The notes: a model not told the origin generated them from the letters alone. A stretch of DNA of 64,000 bases from Isochrysis galbana (GCA_018136815.1 CM030933.1:6115137-6179136); one strand, 5' to 3'; positions 10,501 to 21,246 are shown, counted from the stretch's first letter. A program made the numbers and translations.

Positions 10501-11010
10501 CTCGAAACACGCCGCGAGGATCTGCAGGTTGAGCAGTTTCTACAGTTGGGCAGTTTCTGCAGTTGAGCAGTTCCCTGAATTTGAGCAGTCCCCATGCCTA
10601 CCAGCCCCCCCCCCCCCTCCCTTAATGCCTACCAGCCCCTCCCCTCCTCGCCTGTCAGTCCCCCTCCATCTTCCGCGATTGAACGCTTTTCCATGTGTAG
10701 GCTGATGGTGATTGAAGGCTTTACCATGCTGTGGGGGTGATAGCGATTGAACGCGTTCCACGTGTAGGCTGGTGGTGATTGAACGCTTTTCCATGCTGTG
10801 GGTGATGGTGATTGAGCGCTTCTCGCCTGATGGAGATCTAGGTTGTGTGGCTCATGGTCATTGCTGCCATGTGCCATGCTGGCCTTGTTGAGGCGAGAGT
10901 GTCCGGGGGTGGCACGGGCGACCCTCTCGCGGGCGTTTCGGTTGAACGGCGTCGGTCATGCCCCGATCTTCCGTCGCGGCGGGGTGGGCGGCATGGGAGC
11001 GGCGCGCGCT
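10501..11010. other. Unassigned interval with a short tandem repeat
   Basis: Positions 10675-10825 hold several imperfect copies of a unit containing GATTGAACGCTTTTCCATG and TGTAGGCTGGTGGTGATTG, each about 45-65 bp. No coding sequence is supported. Confidence 0.4.
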
Positions 11011-11140
11011 CCAGGAGGACCCTATCAATTTACTGATATAGTTGTTGTACCGGTTCTAAAGTAAGATATCGAAGAAGGATGCCCCACGGCAAGAGGAGAG
11101 GGCAGCGGCGCGCTCCATGACCATACCGTTCTAACGATAC
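11011..11140 (-). mobile_element. Two MERA leader copies in tandem (copies 2 and 3)
   Basis: On the minus strand a hairpin at 11139-11124 precedes an ATG at 11118 (MERAAALSSCRGASF..., 20 codons). About 100 bases on, a second hairpin (11038-11023) is followed by the same GGAGCGCGC block with the ATG lost. Both stems keep pairing through G:T wobble pairs. The surroundings up to 11656 hold only fragments. Confidence 0.5.
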
Positions 11141-11656
11141 TTGTGCCCCAATGCCTCCGAGAGCACAATACACAACACGAGTGAAAATTAGCACGCCCAC
11201 TGTCGGTTGGACAAAGACAGCAGCTCGAAATTCATCGCCATAACCGTAATTCTATCGCACATGCGACAAACGCGGCGGCTGCGCTTCGCGCTCCTCAAAA
11301 TGCTGATGGCCGAGCGACTCTTTGCGCGCCTCGCGAGTAGAAGGGCAGCCCACCAACCCCACCACGTCAGAAGTACGCTAGACCTCCACGACCCCCCCCC
11401 CCCTGAAAAAAAGACCGTGGGTCCAATCCCAACTAAACTTTGGGGAGGCCGAGGGGTGGAACGCGGGCGCCAGCAACGCAGCGATGCGTTGCGCAAGGAG
11501 CCGGAGACGCAGACATCAGACGCGCCTGTAGAGTTCGCTCGACGAGTTCGGAACCAAGTGAGACGAACAAATTAGGCGGCCGTTGCGCCTCGCACCGCAT
11601 TCCGCGGGGCAAGCAAGGGCCCAACGCCATCCCTCTACCAACACCAGCGCGCCGTC

Positions 11657-14600
11657 TCAGACGACATTGGCAGCCTCGTGTGCGGCGGCACTCCTTTCCA
11701 CCGCAACATCCGAGAGGGGATTCGAGCAGTTGCTCGTCTGGCGGGTAGACCCGGCGCGGCGCGACCAAGGCCGGGCTATCGAGCGCATGCGTTTGATCGA
11801 CCGCTGCTCGGGCGATGACTTGCGGATGATCCTCCGCCACATCTGAAGCGCCATGCCCGTGTCTATGCGCTTGAATGTCGACAGCCTCTTCGCGAGCGGC
11901 GGTGGCTTGGCGATCTGTTCAAGGATGAGTCTCACCGAAACGGCGGCGTATGGGTCTGCGTGAAAGGGCACCGCGATGTTGCGGTAGATGCCTTCGCAAA
12001 TGAGCTCCTGCGGCGTCGCTTGGATGACATCGGCGAACGCGAGCGCGCCATGGTCCTCTCGCTGCTCGTGCACCAAGAGCAGGCGGCGGCCCGTCCGCAT
12101 CGCCCGCAGAAGCTCCTGTACAAGTTTCTGCGACCTCTCGGGCGACCCAAAAGTCTTGTCGTTCAGGTAGACGAGGAAGAAGAGAGAGTAGTCGGCGGGA
12201 TACTCGACGTCGGCGGCTTGCACTCTGCTGTTGGCCTGTTGGCGGGGCGTGGATGAGGCGGTGATCGAGAGCTGGCAGTCGGCGGCGAGTTGTAGCCTGG
12301 CGGCAATGTCCTCAGCGCCCACATTGTATTTGGAAACGTAGAGGTGGAAAGGCAGGCTCTTGCGAAAGCTAGGTAGCGGTGTGTGGAGCAGGTCGTTGGG
12401 AATGAAGATGCGCCGGTTGGCGCCCGGCGCATCCCACGCTCGAAGCAGGTGCTCGATCACGAGGCGCATTGTCATGATCTGAAAGTTCTTTAGGCGGTGC
12501 CAGGTGACGAGCGGCGAGCCGAAGACGGCCTCGCGCAGGTCGGGCGGGCACGCCAGCCGGTGCACGTCGAGCGGGACGCCGCCGTGCCTCGGGTCAATCT
12601 CGTGCACCACGATGAGTGGTTTTTTTTGCGAGACAGCCGCGCGCAGCTCGACCAAGCAGTTCTGCGAGCGCATATAGTCGGATATGGGCTCGCCGGTCGC
12701 GCCCAACGAGCCGCTGAGGAAGACAAGGACGACGCTCGTCCTCGCGATGCATTGCTTAAGCTGGCTGATGTCTTGCAGGTCGTCAACGTCAAGGAAGCAC
12801 GCCACGTCGCGCACGTATTGTTGCAAGAGCGCCTTGAGGGCGCGCGCCTGGTCTTGCCCCGATGACCATACGTGCGAGACAAAGGCGTGATACGTGCCGG
12901 TCAGCACTTCGGGTGCTGTCACGACGGCGAGCCGGTCCAAGTTACGAGCGCGCCACACGTCGAGTGATCGCTCTAAGAGGGCGGCGCTATTCCGCCACTC
13001 GTGCCAAAGACACTCCTCGCCCGAGGGCAAGGCATGCGTGCTGCGACGGCGCCGGCCAAGCCCGCTCGGCGGGCCCGGCTTGTATCCGGCGAATCCCCGT
13101 TTCATCCCCTGCAGCTCGGCGTCCTTCATCCGCGCGCGGGCGCGAACCAGCACACACGAAACGACAAACACCACCGCGAACGCGGCGAGACTGCTGAAGA
13201 GCCCGATGCGCAGGCTTTCCGTGCCATCCGCCTCCGCGGCCTGCGTAGGCACGCACCGCTCGCCGTCCCAGGTGAGGCCGGCGATAGTCTCGGCGAGGCA
13301 GCGGCGGTACTCCCAGGTGGGCGCGGGGAAGATGAGCTGAGAAATGGCGTCTGTCTCCTCGGTGAAGGGGAAATCTACGATTTGCGGCATCGCACTCTGC
13401 AGGTCGCATGCGCCGCGGCAGCTGGACGCGCCGGCCAAGTATTGGACAACAGCAAAATCCGCCTGTGCAAGCTGCCCGTGCTCGTTGAACCTGATTGGGG
13501 AGTAGAACTCGACCAGGCGCGAGGATTGCACCGCAGCGGCCACCGCGTCGGTGTCGAAGGTGCCTAACCGCTCGACCGCGTCGGCGAGCACGCAAAGCGC
13601 CGCAAACGTACTTGAGCCTATCCAGTTGAGTGGAGCGGGCCCGGCATCCGTATCGTATAGCTTGGCGTACGCGGCGGCGTACTCGCGGTTCGTCCAGTTG
13701 GAGAAGTCGCCGCGCGCGCTCGGCGCGCGCAAGTTCCACCCATGCGGCTCGATGACGTACTCGCCCTGCCACCAGCCCTCAAAGAGCACCTTTTGCACGT
13801 ACAACTCGCCAACGAGCGATGACAGCACGGCAGTGGTCAGCGGCGAGTAGTCCAGCGCCTCAAGTGCGGTCACGGCGGCGATGCTGCCCTCCACGAGTGC
13901 GCATACCATGACGATATTGGCGCCGCTCGCCCGAAGCGATAAGAGTGCGTCTTCCATATGCCCCGCATACACGTCTTTGGCCACCTCCCGGTGGATGGGC
14001 ACATATGTGAGTGTGGCCTCCCCGGCACCACCGGCTGCGTGCCATAGCTCGGTCGCTGTATCGCACACGCTGCGTGGGTACACGTCGTCCTCGATGACAA
14101 GCCCCAACCGCAGATTGTTAGCGCACGAGCCATGCGGGCAGCGCGCGCGATCACACGTCTCGTTGGCATCGCACAAGCGCGCTGCTCGGAGCACTGCGTC
14201 GAACGTGGCGCTCGCGGAGGCGCGGCTCTCGGGCAACGCCCCGAACACTAGTGGCCCCGCGTCGGCCACGGATGGCGCCATCTCGCGCCGGAGCTCGCTT
14301 GCCTCAGAGAAGACATCGCCGCTCGACGCGGTGGACGAGATCATGAGGCGATTGCTGGCCACCGCCTGCTTGGCCGCGTGCATAGTTAGCGTCGAGCTGT
14401 ATGGTCCCAGCAAGAAGTCGACCGCGTGCTCCTCGATGAGTCGGCTCGTCGCGTTGTTCACCTGGCTGATGATGGCGTCATCGTCGACGTGGACACACCG
14501 AAGCGCGTAGACCGAGCCGTTGACACGCAGACCGCCGCGCTCCTCGACCAGCCGGGCAAAGAGGTCGCAGTTGCGCCGCACCTGGAGCGAGTTGTCATAG

Positions 14601-14938
14601 AAGCCACCGGCGTTCGGATTGAGGCTCAGCGGCGCGCCCACCACGATCACCCCGTCGTAGCTGTCAATGGTGCAGCGGGGCTCAAGCGCGATCTGGATCG
14701 TGCCCGGGGGTAGCGGTGCGGGCTCGGCGCTCTGAGTCAGCTCCCAACAGCTCGAGCCATTCGCGTATCCTGGCGGGCGGTGGAAGCCATCAGCGGCGGA
14801 GCAGATCTCCCCAGGAAGCCGGGGGCCAGAGACGACGAGCGGGCGGTTGCGACGGGCCGCACAGGACTCGAGCGCTCCGGCAGTGCCAAAGAGGAGGAGT
14901 GCAATCAGCCCGAGGGGCCGCAGCCGTCGCCAGCACAT
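11657..14938 (-). CDS. Single-pass receptor: PBP1/ANF-like ectodomain, TM, two TIR-like domains
   Basis: A single exon encodes about 1093 residues. The start at 14938 gives a clean signal peptide (LRPLGLIALLLFGTAGALES). Residues ~90-560 resemble a type-1 periplasmic-binding/ANF-receptor ectodomain (FLLGPYSSTLT, N-glycosylation sites, many Cys). A hydrophobic helix at ~582-603 (LFSSLAAFAVVFVVSCVLV) is followed by basic residues. The first cytoplasmic TIR-like domain starts at about 680: YHAFVSHVWSSGQDQ, CFLDVDDLQD, VVLVFLSG, then NCLVELRAA, whose Glu sits where plant and SARM1 TIR NADases keep the catalytic Glu. A second, more divergent TIR-like unit follows at ~862-1000 (FHLYVSKYNVGAED, YSLFFLVYLND, SQKLVQELLRAM). 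The last ~90 residues are basic and unassigned. Role inferred: an extracellular small-ligand sensor signalling through TIR assembly or NAD cleavage. Domain reading is good; catalysis is unproven. Confidence 0.8.
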   Translation of the reverse strand: MCWRRLRPLGLIALLLFGTAGALESCAARRNRPLVVSGPRLPGEICSAADGFHRPPGYANGSSCWELTQSAEPAPLPPGTIQIALEPRCTIDSYDGVIVVGAPLSLNPNAGGFYDNSLQVRRNCDLFARLVEERGGLRVNGSVYALRCVHVDDDAIISQVNNATSRLIEEHAVDFLLGPYSSTLTMHAAKQAVASNRLMISSTASSGDVFSEASELRREMAPSVADAGPLVFGALPESRASASATFDAVLRAARLCDANETCDRARCPHGSCANNLRLGLVIEDDVYPRSVCDTATELWHAAGGAGEATLTYVPIHREVAKDVYAGHMEDALLSLRASGANIVMVCALVEGSIAAVTALEALDYSPLTTAVLSSLVGELYVQKVLFEGWWQGEYVIEPHGWNLRAPSARGDFSNWTNREYAAAYAKLYDTDAGPAPLNWIGSSTFAALCVLADAVERLGTFDTDAVAAAVQSSRLVEFYSPIRFNEHGQLAQADFAVVQYLAGASSCRGACDLQSAMPQIVDFPFTEETDAISQLIFPAPTWEYRRCLAETIAGLTWDGERCVPTQAAEADGTESLRIGLFSSLAAFAVVFVVSCVLVRARARMKDAELQGMKRGFAGYKPGPPSGLGRRRRSTHALPSGEECLWHEWRNSAALLERSLDVWRARNLDRLAVVTAPEVLTGTYHAFVSHVWSSGQDQARALKALLQQYVRDVACFLDVDDLQDISQLKQCIARTSVVLVFLSGSLGATGEPISDYMRSQNCLVELRAAVSQKKPLIVVHEIDPRHGGVPLDVHRLACPPDLREAVFGSPLVTWHRLKNFQIMTMRLVIEHLLRAWDAPGANRRIFIPNDLLHTPLPSFRKSLPFHLYVSKYNVGAEDIAARLQLAADCQLSITASSTPRQQANSRVQAADVEYPADYSLFFLVYLNDKTFGSPERSQKLVQELLRAMRTGRRLLLVHEQREDHGALAFADVIQATPQELICEGIYRNIAVPFHADPYAAVSVRLILEQIAKPPPLAKRLSTFKRIDTGMALQMWRRIIRKSSPEQRSIKRMRSIARPWSRRAGSTRQTSNCSNPLSDVAVERSAAAHEAANVV

Positions 14939-15482
14939 GGCAGTAGCGAGGGGGGGAGGAGTGCTTGGGGGAGAAGCGAGAGGGAGAAGGGTACTCGTAG
15001 CGCGGAAAGAAAAGGAGAGAGAAAGAGGAGGGAGTGGGAGCAAACATCTCTCGTAGAGAAGTAGAGAAGAGGAGAGCGAGAGAGAGACTATCTTGTACTA
15101 CTCTGCTACGAGTATCAGACGAGGGACCAAGAGAGGAGCGAGCAATTCAGATCTAAATCGAGAGTTTTCTCTTCTCATTATCGGAGATCTTGTTCCACCT
15201 CTTGCTCTACTCCTTTAGAGAGTACTTTCGATTTCTCTTCCTATTTCGTTGTCCTTTTCCCCAATAGCCTTCGAGTAGGCGCAACGGGAAAGCGCGCGCC
15301 ACTCTCAGGCACAGTACTTTATAGTACAACAGGGAGCACAAGCACCCGTCAGCTAGTTGCAGACATTCTTTGCTCGCTCACTCTCCCAACCTCCCTCACT
15401 CTCCCAACGGATTCTTTGGTTTGCTCGGTTTGTTTCTGTGAAATTTCAAAAGGAGCGAGCGAGTAAAGGAGATGCCCTGCTG
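14939..15482. promoter_or_regulatory. Upstream region of the TIR receptor
   Basis: Non-coding, with GA/CT-rich runs (about 14990-15100) directly before the receptor gene. No specific promoter motif or gene is seen. Confidence 0.35.
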
Positions 15483-15658
15483 TTAGAACTTATAGCATCG
15501 TAGGACATCTTGTTGGCTAGCATCCCTAGCAACATCCACATCCACCGGACGAGCCATGCACCAACCGCGCACACCCCCATCGCGGGGTAGGGGCTCCGTT
15601 GCCGTCGATGGACTGCGGTCCCGCAGTACTAAGGTTATGCTACCACAACAATAAAACA
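15483..15658 (+). repeat. ~175-bp SINE-like dispersed repeat, copy 1
   Basis: Runs from GTTAGAACTTATAGC to AACAATAAAAC and is closely matched by 59570-59393 on the other strand, with a shorter third copy at about 42475-42565. The centre holds the self-complementary segment CCCCATCGCGGGG. No tRNA-like boxes recognised; class uncertain. Confidence 0.6.
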
Positions 15659-15668
15659 CTGTGGCCTG

Positions 15669-15850
15669 CCCCTAGATGGGAAATACGAAATACGGTGCAG
15701 GGGCCTGCAAATACAGCCAAATACATATGTATTTGGCCTCCGGCGAATACATTCGAGGCCTACAACCCAGGACACGCTTCAAATACAGCCAAATACATAT
15801 GTATTTGGTCTCTGGCCAAATACGGTAAATACGTATTTCCCATCTAGGGG
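15669..15850. mobile_element. Palindromic MITE with nested perfect palindromes, 182 bp
   Basis: Perfect 19-bp terminal inverted repeats (CCCCTAGATGGGAAATACG at 15669-15687, its complement at 15832-15850) are flanked by CCTG on both sides, a possible 4-bp target duplication. Inside, a 28-bp unit is repeated at about 15708 and 15779, each containing the perfect 20-base palindrome CCAAATACATATGTATTTGG. The element could fold almost completely on itself. Non-coding; superfamily unknown. Confidence 0.65.
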
Positions 15851-15904
15851 CCTGCCCTGCACCTGCATGCTGCACGCGCGGTCTACCCGTCTGCCCCCAT
15901 TCAC

Positions 15905-16165
15905 CCTAGTTGCTTAAAAACCTTTTAATATTCTTACCGCACTCGCGGCGAATGGAACCACTACCTACTACACGTAGTACGTAGCACGTAGCACGTAGCA
16001 CTATACTTTCTACACCCCCACTCCCCCGGCCCTTCTCCCCCCGCCATCAGGCGGCTCCCCCCGTACACCGTACACTACTAGGGGGATTGGGGATTGGGGT
16101 GAAGGGCTTAGATATGGTCCGGTGGCCCGCACCTCCCTCTGGTGATCTTTCCCCCCCTTCCTTTT
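15905..16165 (-). mobile_element. SINE-like family A, tail-side fragment
   Basis: In reverse orientation this carries the family A 3' end (a tail with CGCGAGTGCGGTAAGAATATT and AAAAGG), an ACGTAGTACGTAGCACGTAG mini-repeat, the C-rich block and the GGGCTTAGATATGG segment. The tail AATATTAAAAGG is identical in form to the LINE-A end, supporting trans-mobilisation by LINE-A. Confidence 0.55.
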
Positions 16166-17061
16166 GTGTCTCCTAGTGGGCGGCTGTCGCATCCGCGATC
16201 GACCTTTTTGTTTTAGAAGTTGTTTGCGTTTCTATGTCCCCTCCTTGCAGGCTAGCCACGAGTCACCGTCGCAGGATCCTACATTCTACATTCGCCCTTG
16301 TTGCCCTCGCCTCCTTTGTCGCCTCCCTTGTCGCCTGCTTGCCCCTCACCTGGCTTACCTCCTTGCGTGCTCCTCGCGTTTTAGGCGAAGTCGCGCGTTC
16401 AGGTATCGCCGGTGCAAGGAACCGCCCCCTTGCGTGACCCTGATTCCCCCTCAGGCCTCAGGTGTTGGCCGTTTGATTATACCGTGGCGCTATTTTACTT
16501 CGGTCTTCATCAGGTTTTCGAAAGATTCCCTCCTTATTCCTGTGCGTAACTGTCGCCCCCGTCGGATCGTCCGTCGCCCCGTCGCTCTCTTGTCGGCATT
16601 CTCTTCCTTGTTCGATCTGTCAGCGAGTTCCTGTGCGTTCCGTGATAGGGATACGTTAGCGTGGAGAGTGTTGACGTGAGTGTAGTGTCATCTCGTCGGT
16701 CTATCGGCTTCGGAGCGTCTGTCGTCTGTCGTTCTTCGTTTGTCGCTCTCGTTCTCGTTCTCGTCCCCGTTCTCGTCCCTCGTTCTCAACACTACCTCAA
16801 TACCAAACCCCACCAATCCCTCAGCCTCAGCCTATCCATCCCCGATCCGCCCAGCCATGTCCGCTCCGTCGTCGCGCTCGCCCTCGCCCAAGCCCGTCCT
16901 CCCGCCTTCCTCGGCTGAGGAGGTGGTCCAGCCCGTCATTGGCCACCCCCCAACTTCCGCCGCGCCTCTCGCCGCTTCCCTTCCGTCCCCTCTGTTCCCA
17001 TCTGAGGCAGTGGTAACCTCGGATCCGTCAGCGGCCGACGACTCTGTCCCGACTGCTTATC
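16166..17061 (+). repeat. Pyrimidine-rich leader and ORF1-like start
   Basis: A CTCGTTCTCGTT-rich stretch (about 16735-16790) leads to an ATG at 16857 opening MSAPSSRSPSPKPV..., whose peptide recurs at 6831-6740 on the minus strand. This is read as the 5' part of a retrotransposon. The frame runs into a family A fragment and stops at 17075. Confidence 0.4.
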
Positions 17062-17262
17062 TTGTACACTACTAGGGGGATTGGGGATTGGGGTGAAGGG
17101 CTTAGATATGGTCCGGTGGCCCGCACCTCCCTCCGGTGATCTTTCCCCCTTTCCTCCTGTGTCTCCGAGTGGGCGGCTGACTCTGTCCCGACTTATCCTG
17201 TAAGCCGGAGCGGGACTTACCAATTTTTCGGTGGGCGAAGCTCTCGCTCCGCCCACTCAAGC
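17062..17262 (-). mobile_element. SINE-like family A, internal fragment
   Basis: Contains the GGGCTTAGATATGGTCCGG segment, the CGACTTATCCTGTAA inverted repeat and the GGTGGGCGAAGCTCTCGC block, as in the copies at 8056 and 45200. The stretch GACTCTGTCCCGACT occurs on both sides of it (about 17040 and 17178). Confidence 0.5.
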
Positions 17263-17459
17263 GGCTCTCTCGGGTGTCTCACACGAATTTGCAGTAACAT
17301 ACGGCGCTCTAGCCGACTCGGCTCCGCGCAAGTCTAGCGCCATCCGGTCCTCCCTGAAGGAGGTGGCGACTTACATATTGTATTTCGCATCCTCGACCCG
17401 GTGAAGGGCCTACAAGACGAAAACTCGACACCTAGCTGACGCATTGGAACGCGAAGGTT

Positions 17460-17880
17460 TCCACGTACTAAGGGGAAACCAACAACGCGCCAAGACCACC
17501 GTAGAAGGGATCACACGCCAAATGGCTAAGGGTAAATCCACGGGGCCAGACGGCATACCAATGGAATTTTACCAATGCTTTGAGAAGCGCTAGTAGTCCC
17601 ACAACCCACAACTTGCGGACATGTTTAACGAGGCGTACCGAAAAGGGGCGCTTCCGGAGGATACATGCTTGGGAGATATTGCGCTACTCTATAAAAACGG
17701 TGACTCTAGAGACCCAAGAAATTACAGACCTATCACACTGCTTCAGACCGACTACAAAATTTTGGCCAAGGTACTCGCGACCGGGACGCCCGATATCAGC
17801 GGCTCGAGACGCCTCAGATTCAGATCCCACTTTGGAGTGGTGGCCGAGGCGCCTTCCTGGATCTGTGCGGTGCGCGGTAA
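17460..17880 (+). mobile_element. LINE-B reverse-transcriptase fragment
   Basis: Encodes the N-terminal part of an L1-like reverse transcriptase: MAKGKSTGPDGIPMEFYQ (about 17521-17574, followed by an in-frame TAG in AGCGCTAG), then from about 17620 MFNEAYRKGALPEDT, LLYKNGDSRDPRNYRPITLL and DYKILAKVLA. The match then stops near 17790. Close to 22150-22390 in the larger LINE-B copy. Truncated at both ends. Confidence 0.75.
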
Positions 17881-19245
17881 GCGGTAACCCGTAACCGAAG
17901 GGCGAAGGGAATGTCAAATGTCAGTTTCTGTGGAGAGGAACGGCCTGGGCCTGGCGAGCATGCGAAAATGTGTGCATCACGCAGCATGCATACTATGGTT
18001 TCGGAGTGAGCGGACGCGGGTGTGCAAGGTGAGGAGGACAGCGCACTAGTGTGATTAGCCGCTCCACGCGCGTCGAAACGCGTCGGGTCACCGAGATTGG
18101 AGATTGGCCGCCATGGCCACCTAACGTGTGGGGGGTCACGAGGGGTTCAAACGACAACACTGAGCAGGCGCCCACCACGAGAGCTCGGCTCGGTCGGCGG
18201 GCGAACGTGCTGTTCGACCCACAGACCACAGAGCTCTGACAGAGCCATCTGGGCCAAACTTGTCGCGCCAGTCGCGAGCGAGCCTGCAACGCCCCACCAC
18301 ACGCCCGCAGGCGCGTGTGGTGGAGATCGACCACCTCGAGCGAGGCGGACGCCATCGCTCCGCTTCGCAGACAAGAAGCGGCAGAGGAATTCTTCGCCCC
18401 CCCTCACGAAAAAAGTACTCGTACTCGCTTCCAGGAAGGAGGAAGGATGGAAGATGGAAGGGGTTTTCTTTTTCTTCCCGTCCCCACCCCCCTACCGAGG
18501 GGTGCTTGCCCTTGCTTGGCCCTTGGCCCTTGGCCTTGGCCCAAGCATGCTTCTCCTACAAGATTATTCCTTGAGCTCTTGGCCTAGGTGACCGTCAAGA
18601 ACAAAATAAGAGGGAATGAGTATCGCTTAGGCTCAGGCCTTAGGCCCGCAGACGTGGACGTGGTGCGTTGTGCGTGTACGACGCAACCTGCTTCAATGCT
18701 CAATGCCGCCCAACCCTTTGGTTGCAGGCCGGGGCAGTACATGTGGGCTGAGTACAATGCTTGACTCAGGATCCCAAAGCTGTAAGGGGGCAAAATACCA
18801 AGGGGGAGAACTAATGTCTAATGTGCTAGGAATTGGCCAGGTACTAGGTACCGAGTACCATATTTTTCAAAAATAAAACCAAATTGTTTTATTACTATGA
18901 TAGATGTGCGGGGGGGAGGGGCGGTGCGTGAGTAGAGCAGAAGGAAGAGAGGATGATGCTGATGAAGAGAAGAAATGTGATGTGGGCCCCTTGAGAATCT
19001 GTCCATAGAAGAACAGGAGTGGGAGAGAGGAGAAGATGAATTGAAACAGGGAGAGAGAAGAGAGACGAGGAGGGAAGATTTTCAATATTCAGCCGACGAG
19101 CGAGAGAGCGAGCGCGCATGTTCCTAGGTCAGTGCGCAGAATTAATACTGAGAGAGGTAAGCCAGGAACGAGAGAGGGGGAGGGCGGGGGGCGAGCAAGA
19201 GAGAGAGAGAGACACAGAGAGAGAGAGGGTGGGAGGGACAGGCCG
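17881..19245. other. Intergenic, nothing recognised
   Basis: No gene, RNA or clear mobile element supported. A GGCCCTTGGCCCTTGGCC mini-repeat lies near 18520-18545 and a GAGAGA run (about 19195-19230) precedes the next gene as probable 5' UTR. Confidence 0.4.
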
Positions 19246-19895
19246 ATGAGCACCGGCTGGCTGCGGCTCCTGCTCGTCCTCGCGCTCGGCGCGTGCTACG
19301 CCGATGCGCTGTGCATCCAGCCCAATGCAGGGCAATTCGGCAGGAGACGCCTCGCCAGCGGTGCGCCCCCCCCCCCCCCCTCCCTCCCCTCTTCTCGTTC
19401 TCCCCTACTCTCTCACGCCTCTCTTTCATCTCCCCCCCCCTCACTGCCTTTTGCGCTCACCGCTCTCGCGCTCGCGCTCGCGCTTTCAGGACATATGCCG
19501 CGCGCTGGAGTGGTCACAGTGGGGATTCGCCTGGCTGGGCTCAAGCTCGAGCAGCGCCCCACCTTTACTGTTGGACAGCGCGTGCGTGTGCAGAGAAATA
19601 TTGTCTTCAAGCACTTGCCTAAGCTAAAGGACGGCTTCGACGCCGTGGGATGCGAAGGCACCGTGATCAGGACGTACGATAATGCGCAGATCTCCGCGGA
19701 CAGGTGCGTAGGCGTCTTACTAATCCCCAATCACACGCTGCATCGCTTTCCGCACGTTGCATCAATAGTGGTATGAGAAGATGTCCGCGGGCCGGCTGCA
19801 GGCCAATCAAGGTTGAATTCACGGAACCGTGCAATTGGGTTGCACACTTCGACCCAATGGAGCTTGCCGCAATCGGCGACCCAATGGCTGAGTAA
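19246..19895 (+). CDS. FTRV: Ferredoxin-thioredoxin reductase variable-chain-like protein (plastid), three exons
   Basis: Exons 19246-19360, 19490-19703 and 19802-19895 (phase-1 and phase-2 introns, donors GTGCGC and GTGCGT) encode 140 residues. The mature part has VGQRVRVQRNIVFKHLPK, VGCEGTVIR, ISADRPIKVEF and NWVAHFDPMEL, the SH3-like beta-barrel pattern of the FTR variable subunit and related DUF3148 proteins, which brace the catalytic FTR chain during light-dependent thioredoxin reduction. The N-terminus is WLRLLLVLALGACYADALC (signal peptide) followed by an Arg-containing region, giving a bipartite plastid-import presequence. It is short of charged tail residues seen in plant FTRV, so a DUF3148 paralogue is the alternative. 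Confidence 0.82.
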
Positions 19896-21246
19896 GAGTG
19901 CAGCACACGCAGTTCGTATCCTTTCTCGCCTTCGTGTAACGGGCAATGCTACAGACCATATTCTTATGAGATCTACGGGAGAGCCCTGTACAATCGGCCC
20001 GATACGACTTTCATCGACAGCCAAACGATCATTCAATCGATGTAAGGACGAGTCGTTGTTGCATCTGCCGAACGCTCATGGCCCATCAAAGCCGAGCTGT
20101 CGTACATCCTCCTAAGGTTAGCAGCATGGCAGTTTTGTCTTTGGTACACTAGTTGCCCGGTGATCCAGGCGAGTCTGCAGATCAGGTCTTCGCTTATCTG
20201 CTTCTATATTATGTTTTGAATGATTCGCCGCCAACCACGGGCATGAATTTATCGTCGTCGTTACTCATGTCTGGCGTGTCATGAATCTTTGCTCATAGTG
20301 TACCAGGGGCTCTTCTCATTGCTCTTTTACCAAAGTCAATGATGAGGCCCCACGCTCGCCAACGAGCTATATTCAAAGCTTTCGCAAGGGAACCGTTAGA
20401 GTCGCCATAAATACGTAGACATCGAGCTCTGCGACGCCTCGAGTGTCTCACTTTTTGTGGCGTCCGCAGGGAATCAGGAGACTGTTTGATGCATGTTGGA
20501 ATTGCAATTGTCTTCTCTTGGCTAAAATGTGAGGTGGGGACTACTTGTCAGCGAGTTGACGGTTGCAGGTTGCGTCACATTCTCGTGCCCAGCCTCTCAC
20601 TTTGCATTCTTCCAGCGCAACTGCTGCTCAGGCATCAGTCCACGTTATACGATGCGCCGTGCTGATGGTCTACGCTAACATGGGTGTAGATGCCGAGGTG
20701 TAGTATGCAAAGATCGCCTGTGGTGTCTTATGCTAGGCTACCTCAAGCTCCTACGTGCTCGCATCGTCGTGCACATTATGTAGTGGCACTTGCTCTTAGC
20801 TTCTCCCAAGTACAGCGAGCTAGGGTCAACGAGTCCAAAGCCTCCGCTGTCTTGCTGTGGCGTTGATTTGGGCCTATGCACAAGCAATCTTGAATGGGTT
20901 GTGGTTGTGGGTTGTTGCTGCACCATACTCGCAAGCCCTCCGACTGCCAAATGGCGCCAAATTGTGGGCGGTACGCAATGTTTGCGCCGTTCGTTCGCGT
21001 GTCGTCATGGCCGGTAGGGGCTATGGGAGGTATCAGCCATTTCTTTCATTTCAAGAAATTTCAAGTCTCAAGAACAAGTCAACCGCCATGAAGTGCGTCA
21101 CAAAAGACAAAACTTAATGTTGGCGAGGGAGAGGTAGGATGGGCCAAGCCACAGCCTCACCTTCACCTACCGCCCCTGAGCTGAGCTCCAATGCCCCTGC
21201 AGGCCACCTTGGGACCTGAAGCCTGAAGGTGGGTCGCAGGCGCGCG
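19896..21246. other. Intergenic, nothing recognised
   Basis: About 1.35 kb with lower GC than the genes and no supported coding sequence, RNA gene or repeat on either strand. Confidence 0.4.

Noticed and set aside
11960-13772. Long frames opposite or overlapping the TIR receptor
   Set aside because: GC-rich shadow frames of the receptor gene without own motifs.
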